Below, piece after piece: positions 56,216 to 64,000 of a stretch of DNA of 64,000 bases (positions are counted from its first letter, which is position 1; every line of letters begins with the position of its first letter). The notes under the pieces are model-generated. The model had not been told where the DNA came from. It worked only from the letters and a program-made list of their open reading frames with translations, and ran no database searches. Origin of the DNA: Eunapius fragilis (Eukaryota > Porifera > Demospongiae > Spongillida > Spongillidae); assembly GCA_963681505.1 (NCBI GenBank), contig OY811972.1, positions 4,556,332 through 4,620,331 on the forward strand, read 5' to 3'. Both the position numbers and the translations under genes were made by a program.

Positions 56216-56433
56216 GTCGGAAAGGCTCACAGTCGTCACATGACGATTCCGAAACCTAGCCCACACTGCAAGGAATTAAGGGGGAGGACAGTCAGAGCCT
56301 GCCACCGGGGAGGACAGAGAGTGAGTCTGCGGCCGGAGAGGAGAGAGCGAGCCTGACAACTGACGGAGCTAAGCTCATGCAAGTCCGGATGGAAAAGTGC
56401 ACCCGCCGCACACCCATGGAAGCAAACGATAAT

Positions 56434-56443
56434 GGGGGAGGAG
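56434..56443 (+). promoter_or_regulatory. Polypurine tract
   Basis: GGGGGAGGAG immediately before the 3' LTR, the expected plus-strand primer. Confidence 0.85.
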
Positions 56444-56685
56444 TGTAGTAATGTGGGACAATGTGGCGGTCCCATTGTGTGTCTGGGCCGCGCCGGCCGG
56501 GGCGCAAGCCAGCCACAGCCGGCCATAGAACAGTCTGGATGTGATGCACGTGTATATATTGTATGTTTGCACGTGTGTTATTCGAGTTGTTTGCCCCTGG
56601 CTGGAGACTGCCCAGTACGTTCTCGTGGCTGCACCATGCAGCTACGTGCGGCAGTGTGCGCTAACAGCTACCTCGCGACACTACA
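56444..56685 (+). repeat. 3' LTR
   Basis: Matches the 5' LTR over 242 bp and ends CGCGACACTACA. Confidence 0.93.
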
Positions 56686-56690
56686 ATAAC

Positions 56691-58189
56691 ATACTCAAAG
56701 TTGAATACACAAGTACACTCAAAGTTACACACAACACATAACACTTAAAGTTGAAATGTGTAGCAGACACAAAACATCAGTACACTGGAAGTACTCCGAC
56801 ATGAGATGACGTCCTCGTCGTCCCTTTAATGATCCATGCTATCGAGTAGGTTTGTGCAAGTGTAGATACAAAGTTCGAGCCTATCCAAGACGTATTCGCA
56901 ACAGTTTGCTGTTGCAACTCCATAGCGGCGGTCGGTGTCACGTAGAAATTCACTAACTGCGTTTGTTGCTGGCATTACAAGAATAAATTTTGCAAGCTTC
57001 AGTACCTCTATGTATAGTCAGTTGAGCTGTGAATGAGTTGCTAGAAAAGTTGGATGATTGTTCTTTTTTTTTTTAATTTCATACCACCTTTCAGACTATA
57101 TGAACTTCAAAGGAAAGATAGCAGTGCAGAAGAGATAATCAGGTGGCTAAACGCTCCCCGTCAAAGTCATTAAATTGCATACAGATCTGTATTAACATAG
57201 CCTGCATTTTATAAGGATAATCAAGGATCGGCTAGCTCCACTAACTAGAAGTTTATTTCCATCTAAATTGCCAGTATAGGCTGCTGATAAACAGCAAGAA
57301 GAAGGTCGTTATGTTAAACCTTGGAAACTGTGCATGTACTGCGTGCATTGGTACAAGCAACTTATAATAGGACCCGAATTGTTCATGTGAAAAAGAATGT
57401 GCATATGATGCAAAAGTGCAGTGCAGGTGCACAAAGATGTCAAGGTTACAGGGCTTCATTACTTATTAGTAAACATCATGTCTTAAGAGGGTGTAAATTA
57501 GCAAAGATATCCACAATCTTTTCTCCTTTAAAATCTTGGGTCATCGAGTCATGCATGCATGTATCAAGTTTGCTTGCCCTACACTAAAATTCAAAAACGT
57601 CAGTGACTGGTATGGTGCAAGCTATCTCGAGGAGTGCATACGTTTAGAAAGTACTAAAGAGGATCGCACTATTTAATAATGGCATAGCTACTACTGTTGA
57701 TGTTCATTTATCCGCTGGTAGCTCTATATATCGTTACTTCTAAGGAATTATTTCCTAAGGCACAAGCTCAGGTGAAAGTGTTATCACGACACACTTCTTT
57801 ACTGATTGGAACTCATCTGTGCGATTAATGAGGAGGTTCCTCCCCCCCCCCCCCCCTCCCCCACCAATGAAGGGCTTCAATCAATATGCACAGACGGCTT
57901 GTAGTAAATATTGAAAATGCTCATTTATGCATGGCACGGTGCACTTTATTTGAAATCGCATCCTATTAATCTATAATGAAAACTTATAATATGCTGGTCC
58001 AAAATTTTGGGGTGCTTTACATCCCCCCCCCCCCCCCCCCCCTTTCCCCTTATGCAAATGTATTTGAGACTGAAGCGTGAATCGTTCCTTACATACTGCT
58101 ACATGACATACGTACGCATCAGTATTGTAGGATTAGTGAATCTAATATCCAGGCCCAATTACGAGATCATGCCTACAAGGGCGTCATGC
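56691..58189. other. Element A interior, no gene seen
   Basis: AT-rich unique sequence with two C runs (57841-57856, 58022-58042). The frames present have no similarity or splice support. Confidence 0.45.
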
Positions 58190-58745
58190 TGTAAATACGT
58201 CATGCCGTAAGGATGTCATGCTGTAAGGACGTCATGCTGTAAGGACGTCATGCTGTAAGGACGTCATGCTGTAAGGACGTCATGCTGTAAGGACGTCATG
58301 CTGTAAGGACGTCATGCTGTAAGGACGTCATGCTGTAAGGGCGTCATGCTGTAAGGACGTCATGCTGTAAGGACGTCATGCTGTAAGGACGTCATGCTGT
58401 AAGGACGTCATGCTGTAAGGACGTCATGCTGTAAGGACGTCATGCTGTAAGGACGTCATGCTGTAAGGACGTCATGCTGTAAGGACGTCATGCTGTAAGG
58501 ACGTCATGCTGTAAGGACGTCATGCTGTAAGGACGTCATGCTGTAAGGACGTCATGCTGTAAGGACGTCATGCTGTAAGGACGTCATGCTGTAAGGACGT
58601 CATGCTGTAAGGACGTCATGCTGTAAGGACGTCATGCTGTAAGGACGTCATGCTGTAAGGACGTCATGTCATGCTGTAAGGACGTCATGCTGACGTCACG
58701 TCATGCTGTAAGGACGTCACGTCATGCTGTAAGGTAACGTCACGT
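58190..58745. repeat. Right subterminal 16-bp array of element A
   Basis: About 34 copies of CTGTAAGGACGTCATG, the reverse complement of the left-array unit, ending with the same GACGTCACGTC variants next to the terminus. Confidence 0.95.
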
Positions 58746-58792
58746 CATGATTTATTTTTGTTACATACCGCTTGCCATACGCGCGCGGCATG

Positions 58793-59338
58793 CTCTGAAC
58801 ATACTGACCACACGCCCGGCCATTCTGACCACGTCATGCACATCACAGTCCCGATAAAGCAGCTAGGTAAGTCTCGTTGCTGTAATTGTAACGGCAATCG
58901 GTGCCGGCTGTAAGCGTTGTGTATGTGCCAAGGGGCCGTTCATAAATTACGACACGCTGAAAGGGTGGGGGGGGGGTAGCTTGCATCAGTACGGGATGAC
59001 GTGTGACGAGAGGAGGGGTCAATCCGATGCAGAATAGTGGTCTGGAAGCAGTGTCGACCTGTCTAGAATCACCAGAATCGACCCCTCGCACGGAATGCGT
59101 ATGCCATGCAGCGGATACAGGTTTTGGGGGGGGGGGGGTGCTGTCGGTTTATGGCCCGATACGAGGAGCGGGGGGGGGGGGGGGGGGTGCTGTCGGATTC
59201 TGGCCCAAAACGTATGGGAGGTGATCGCTGCCAAAATTCACGCCCCCTATTCAATGAGGGGGGGGGGGGGGGGGGGTGTTGTGAAATGTTACGGATTATT
59301 ACATAAGACAATTACATATCAACCTCTATTCCATACCA
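58793..59338. other. G-run repeats, no gene
   Basis: Three G runs (59127-59139, 59171-59187, 59261-59276) sit in similar contexts (GTGCTGTCGG, GGCCCGATACG), like the C-run segments at 11.06-11.72 kb. Probably a repeat family with GGTGCTGTCGG ends; not resolved. Confidence 0.4.
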
Positions 59339-59380
59339 TTGGCTATTATTATTCCTGAATCCGTGTCTCCAAATCTCGTG

Positions 59381-59838
59381 ATGGCTGCCGCTGCGAGAGT
59401 TCTTCCATCACTGAGAAGTGTTATTAACGCCCTAGTGCCAAAACAGGATGGTAGAAGCGTTTCATCTGACCAAATGGAAGCGTTTATACCAACGATTGAG
59501 CTGGCTCATCGCGAGATTCTATTGATCAAGCATACAGAGGGTCTGAATGTCAACGAAGAAAGTACCAAGCAATACATATAAGGATGGCGTTGAATGTATT
59601 ACGAGAGGCTATGGACACGGCAAGAAGTGTTCTTTCTGCTTATCGGCCACAGGCAGAAACGAGTGGAACCGCTGGGCGGCCGCGATTTTTTGTACCTCGA
59701 GACCACCTGGAATATCTCGTGGAAAACCGTTTTACTGTCCCTCAAATTGCCGAGATGATAGACGTTTCCCCTCGAACGGTGCACCTCGAGACCGTCTCAG
59801 ACACCCCGGCGAGAGGAACAATTCATGCACTGATTTAA
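59381..59838 (+). pseudogene. N-terminal fragment of an integrase-core-type transposon protein (HTH region)
   Basis: Two consecutive frames: MAAAARVLPSLRSVINALVP (59381-59581) and, shifted, a frame from 59584 with SGTAGRPRFFVPRDHLEYLV and FTVPQIAEMIDVSPRTVH. GRPR, then FTxxQIAExxxVSxRTVHRR, is the HTH start of a large animal family with a C-terminal retroviral-type integrase core. After SPRTVH the match continues only in another frame (RDRLRH...CTDL), so the copy is frameshifted. No integrase core follows in the window. Confidence 0.5.
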
Positions 59839-59927
59839 TTTGACAGTGTTCCGACTTCCAGTAAGTCAACTGTTCATTCTTTTTTGTCTTTTATTCCTAT
59901 GTTGTGGTGAGTTTACACGCAGGCTGG

Positions 59928-60057
<130 letters not shown>

Positions 60058-60059
60058 TA

Positions 60060-61029
60060 CATTATGCTGTGGTGTGGTGGTGTGTGGGTCCATGCTTAGC
60101 TCCCCCCCCCCCCCCCCCCCCCCCCCCCCAGCTCCTCCTCTTTGAAAGGCTCAGTGACTCCCTCTCTAAACCCTTTCTCTCATGAATGGCTTAGTGCCTC
60201 TAGGTATAACCCCTCCTTCCTTGATGCTACTTGTTAATGTTGTACCGCAGATCGTCTATAAATGTGATGTTCTGCAACATAACACAAGTGTGGTGGTGTG
60301 TGTGAAGAGTTTGCACAACTGGTAATGATGAGTCTGTGTACAAAGTATGCAGTTTCTGTGATGATGTACAGTGTTAGGGCTTCATCATTGTTCATTCTGC
60401 AGCTGCCGCAAATTGCGAGGGAATTCTTTGTGCAGGTAGAAAACTTGAAGGCCCAATTGGTTCAAATAAGGATAATGCTGATACCATCACACAAGTGTGA
60501 AGACATGTGGCACTACATTACTGCATTATGTCCTATGGATAACCAAAGTACTCGTCCTGGCCGGAAATCTTTAGTACCACACTACGAAGGGTGACTGTTT
60601 GGATTGACATAGTTGTGAACCATATGCATTGTTACCAATTTTAGAATGTTTCTTGGTATAGAAGTAAAGAAAAAAAATTCTCTAACGAGAAAGTTGGTAG
60701 GATATAGGAATTGAAGGCAAAGAACCACTTCTCATTTTCATCATGCAATTTCCAAACTCTGTATAATCAAAGATATCTGTTTGAATACAGCAAACTTGTG
60801 GTCTTTTTTTAAAATTATAATATTCATTATTGTTGGCAAGCTGTGTTGAAGTGTTCACTGCATTAATCAATGTGACTGTATTGTAAGTGCTATGTATGCC
60901 ATTGTGTGCATGTGATCTGACATGTGCTACTATGCATGAGTCACTAGATGTGAGGTATGTACACCATATATGTGTTTGTGTATGTTCTGCTTATAAGTCA
61001 TGTGTTCTAAAATTTAGCGTACAACACGA
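60060..61029. other. No recognised gene
   Basis: A 98-codon frame (60298-60594, +) has ordinary composition but no match that I recognise. At 60688-60719 lies CGAGAAAGTTGGTAGGATAT, a diverged end of the 10641 foldback family. Confidence 0.35.
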
Positions 61030-62340
61030 CACACACATGAGTAGAGTGTGTGGTTGTTGTTAGCTTGTAGGTGTCGAAGGCTTGAGTGTATGGTTGCTGG
61101 ATGCTTGTAGGGTGTGTGGGTGTCGGATGCTGTGGTACGTGATGTTGGAGGCTTGAATTGTAGGGTGTGTGTTTGTTGAAGGCTTGTTGGTGTGAATGGT
61201 GTATGAATGTTAGTAGCGTATAGGGTGGGTGTCGAAGGCTTGTATTGTGTGTGGGTGTCAAAGGCTTGTAGGGTGTGTGTGGGTGTCCAAGGCTTGTAGG
61301 GTGTGTGGATGTCCGAAGGGTTGTAGGGTGGGTTTCGAAGGCTTGTAGGGTGTGTGTGTGTGTCGAAGGCTTGTAGGGTGTGTGTGTCGAAGGCTTGTAG
61401 TGTGTGTGTGGGTGTGGGTGTGGGTGTCAAAGTCTTGTAGGGTGTGTGGGTGTCAAAGGCTTGTGGTGTGTATTGGTGTCGAAGGCTTGTAGTGTGGGTG
61501 TGTGGGTGTCGAAGGCTTGTAGGGTGTGTGAGTGTCGAAGGCTTGTAGGGTGTGTGTGGGTGTCGAAGGCTTGTAGGGTGTGTGTTGGTGTCGAAGGCTT
61601 GTAGGGTGTGTGTGGGTGTCGATGGCTTGTAGGGTGTGTGAGTTGTAGGATGTGTGTGGGTGTCGAAGGCCTGTAGTGTGGGTGTCGAAGGCCTGTAGTG
61701 TGGGTGTGGGTGTCGAAGGCTTGTAGGGTGTGTGGGTATCGAAGGCTTGTAGTGTGGGTGTAGGTGTCAAAGGCTTATAGAGTGTGTGGGTGTCGAAGGC
61801 TTATAGGGTGTGTGGGTGTCGAAGGCTTGTAGGGTGTGTGGGTGTCGAAGGCTTGTAGTGAGGGTGTCAAAGGCTTGTACAGTCTACCCTCGATAGTGTC
61901 TGCTTCGATACAGTCCATCTGCGATAATGTCCGCTATTTTTCTCTTGCCAACCAACCCTTCGTAAGCAAAACTTCGCATCGCTACTATCCGTTTGTCCTA
62001 CAGTCCGCTATTTTGGGGGCTCCCGTAGCCCGGACTATATCGAGGGTAGACTGTAGTGAGGGTGTCGAAGGCTTGTAGTGAGGGTGTCGAAGGCTGTAGT
62101 GAGGGTGTGTGGGCGTCGAAGGCTTGTAGGGTGTGTGTGTCAAAGGTTTGTAGGGTGTATGTGGGTATCGTAGGCTTGTAGGGTGTGGGTGCTGAAGGCT
62201 TGTAGGGTGTGTGTGGGTGTCGAAGGTTTTTAAGGTGTGTGTGGGTGTCGAAGGCTTGTAGGGTGTGTGTGGATATCAAAGGCTTGTAGGGTGTGTGGGT
62301 GTCGAAGGCTTGTAGGGTGTGGGTGCAGGTGTTGAAGGAA
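61030..62340. repeat. 24-30 bp minisatellite (GTGTCGAAGGCTTGTAGGGT)
   Basis: About 45 diverged copies, interrupted at 61872-62055 by unique sequence bounded by ACAGTCTACCCTCGATA and its reverse complement (a small inverted repeat). Confidence 0.95.
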
Positions 62341-62405
62341 CTTCAAATAGTAATCTTATGCAATCATTCTATTTTTCATCAACTTAATAATATACTAATT
62401 TGCAG

Positions 62406-62569
62406 GTGCACTTGTACAAAAAGCTATAAAGTTCTTCATTCTTGCTGTGACTCAGAAGGCCTGCATTTTCGAGAAACGAAATGATTACTTCTGTGACCAC
62501 AATGTTTACAATGATCTCATATCACTTCTGAGCCACGAAAATGACTGCATATTTTTCTGTGGAGAGAGC
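62406..62569 (+). CDS. Candidate internal exon, unidentified
   Basis: Acceptor TAATTTGCAG (ends 62405) and donor GAGAGC/GTAAGT (after 62569) bound a phase 1-to-0 frame of 54 codons: ALVQKAIKFFILAVTQKACI, later CDHNVYNDLISLL. Composition is protein-like and the splice sites are good, but I recognise no family and no neighbouring exon. Confidence 0.35.
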
Positions 62570-63509
62570 GTAAGTCAGACATAAAGAAAAGTCAGTATAA
62601 TAATCAGATGTCCAGTATGTTAAATAGTCAAGTACATATTACTTACTTAGACATCAGAAATAATGGTAAATAAATTATATTTTTATCAGGTAACTGTAAA
62701 CGTTATGTACAAACAGTTAATAAGCATTTAGTTAGTTTGAAGATTCAGGTGGTATTATTCAATTGAAGAAAATGCAGATTCAATTAATGCTATTGAAAAT
62801 TCCAATAGTGTATGTGGGTATCTGAAAATTCAGACAGACCTAAGTCAATACCTTTTTTGATTTATTTGAAATTTCAGGTAACTCAAATGTCTGATAATAA
62901 TTATTGGATAAATAAAAATCAGTGATTGACGTTCTGGTGAATGAATATATGCATATATGCTGATGATTTCTGAAATTTCAGATACACCAAACATAGTATA
63001 TGAGAATGCACTGCTACATATGATTTCTTTTAATTTGAATATTCAGACATGTTTAAAATTTATTACAGCAATGTGTAATTCAGAATATCATTCAACAGAT
63101 TTACTAAAGGCAGTACAGCATTCTAAAAGGAATGCCATAGTGCGTCAAAAGACGCAAACAAACTAATGCAAAAATTGATGAGCTGTTCTGAGTCTCCTCC
63201 TGCCATTGTGAACACTCCTGCCATCGTGAACAGTCCTGAATATTCCTGAATATTAATTTTACAAACTTTCTTGCACATTGTATTTATATTCATTATCATT
63301 ATATTTCATGCATTTCATGTATCACATAATTTATGTCACATATAATTATTTCTTATGATACTGTGCAAACACAATTCTGATCGTTGAAGATACTAAGCAA
63401 TTCAGTACAATTTTGCAAACAAAAGCATTGAGTTGCATTTCTGAAGCAATATCATAAATTCCTGCAGCATTCTATTTGGAATTTAAAATTCTACAATGAA
63501 ATTGGAAGG
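62570..63509. other. No gene seen
   Basis: AT-rich sequence (intron-like). A 69-codon + strand frame at 62957-63166 has no supporting signals. Confidence 0.4.
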
Positions 63510-63712
63510 AGTTAAAGGTGGTGTAAAAAGGAAGGGAACAAAGATTTTGGGGGAAAAAAGAGACTAAAATCCTATATGTTGCACTTCTTTTTGGTTCTAG
63601 TACATTTACACGTGCTAAATATAGGATTATTGTCTCATTTTTTCTTTTCTCATAACCTTGATCCCTTCCTTTTTACACCTAAGCCTTGAATTCCTATATC
63701 CCACCAACCTCG
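63510..63712. mobile_element. Degenerate foldback MITE of the 10641 family
   Basis: The left arm (AAAGGTGGTGTAAAAAGGAAGGGAACAA, given here in blocks AAAGGTGGTGTAAAAAGG and AAGGGAACAA) and the right arm ending CCTATATCCCACCAACCTCG are diverged inverted copies. The interior has ATAGGATT/AATCCTAT. The left outer end is missing. Confidence 0.55.
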
Positions 63713-63796
63713 ATAAACTCCCATCAGGCCAGAATTTAGTTCATGATATTGAATTGGTAGCACCACCCCCTCTTGTACCATTTACTGAATTAGATG

Positions 63797-63869
63797 TTGC
63801 TTAGTGTGTCCCAGTATAAAGTTACAATTAGGAGGCGCCTGTTGCATTATACTTGGACACACTAAGCAA
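63797..63869. repeat. 73-bp hairpin with 23-bp arms
   Basis: TTGCTTAGTGTGTCC and GGACACACTAAGCAA bound the segment; arms continue into AGTATAA/TTATACT. Possibly a tiny MITE. Confidence 0.7.
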
Positions 63870-64000
63870 TATATCAATGTCGCTTGCAAGAACATGCAGT
63901 GCTACGTACTCCATTTGAAAAGTGCTTGTGCACATATGTTCCAATGTTGTGTAATACAAGAATTTGCTGAACATCTTATGACTGAGCCATTGTCTGCTGT

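Larger units (their letters stand above)
55387..56685. mobile_element. Non-autonomous LTR retrotransposon (TRIM-like), 1.3 kb
   Basis: Two 242-bp LTRs (55387-55628, 56444-56685) start TGTAGT and end ACTACA or a close variant. The 5-bp duplication ATAAC flanks exactly (55382-55386, 56686-56690). The interior has a primer site, eight or nine 48-bp repeats and a polypurine tract, but no gag or pol. Confidence 0.93.
42558..58787. mobile_element. Element A: 16.2-kb inverted-repeat element with subterminal 16-bp arrays
   Basis: The ends CGCGCGCGTATGGCAAGCGG (42558 on, and reverse complement to 58787) stay matched through the next 45 bp, then continue into inverted arrays of the same 16-mer. GCATG flanks both ends (42553-42557, 58788-58792), giving a 5-bp target duplication (or 4 bp, CATG). 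No transposase of its own is recognised. The interior is filled by element B, an LTR element and a retroelement relic, so A may be a non-autonomous foldback-like element. Confidence 0.8.

Noticed and set aside
55387..56685. LTR element as an endogenous retrovirus
   Set aside because: No gag, pol or env frame is present; only the cis structures of a small non-autonomous retrotransposon.

Overview
This is a eukaryotic, animal-type genomic window: multi-exon genes with GT-AG introns, a Pol III tRNA gene, a retromer-linked TBC1D5 gene and animal-type transposons. A relic protein family seen three times here (GHHxxTC...GGD...RHN, then VETYGxWGxEA) is one I associate with sponge and other early-branching animal genomes, so I favour a sponge. 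That is an inference. Exon models were built by hand from splice sites and reading-frame continuity; there is no transcript evidence behind them.

Layout. (1) 1-3.3 kb: one large exon (- strand) of an unidentified proline/histidine-rich, probably nuclear protein, bounded by tandem arrays. (2) 4.8 kb: tRNA-Gln(TTG). (3) 5-17 kb: mostly palindromic and TIR elements (MITEs), minisatellites and degenerate retroelement-type fragments, plus two orphan exon candidates. (4) 18.1-30.5 kb (+): an 18-exon gene whose first two exons encode a secreted Notum/pectin-acetylesterase domain with its catalytic triad, spliced in frame to a membrane anchor and a complete ABCG-type ABC transporter with a long tail. 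(5) 31.9-42.3 kb (-): a 15-exon TBC1D5 orthologue, convergent with the ABCG gene. (6) 42.55-58.8 kb: a 16.2 kb inverted-repeat element (A) whose edge lies about 225 bp upstream of the TBC1D5 start. Nested in it is a 10.3 kb DNA transposon (B; RecQ-like helicase plus zinc-finger/DUF6589 protein, 9-bp target duplication). B is itself split by a MITE, which carries an intact hAT transposon. A also holds a small LTR retroelement. (7) 58.8-64 kb: G-run repeats, a degenerate integrase-type HTH fragment, a 1.3 kb minisatellite and one candidate exon.

Two points stand out. The Notum-ABCG fusion places an extracellular acyl-esterase on the same polypeptide as a probable lipid or lipophile exporter. 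Transposon B combines a gene content and a target-site length that I cannot place in a known superfamily, and it shares termini with a MITE 32 kb away, which looks like its non-autonomous partner. Throughout both host genes, introns consist largely of tandem repeats that begin at donors or lead into acceptors, as if the splice signals had seeded the arrays.
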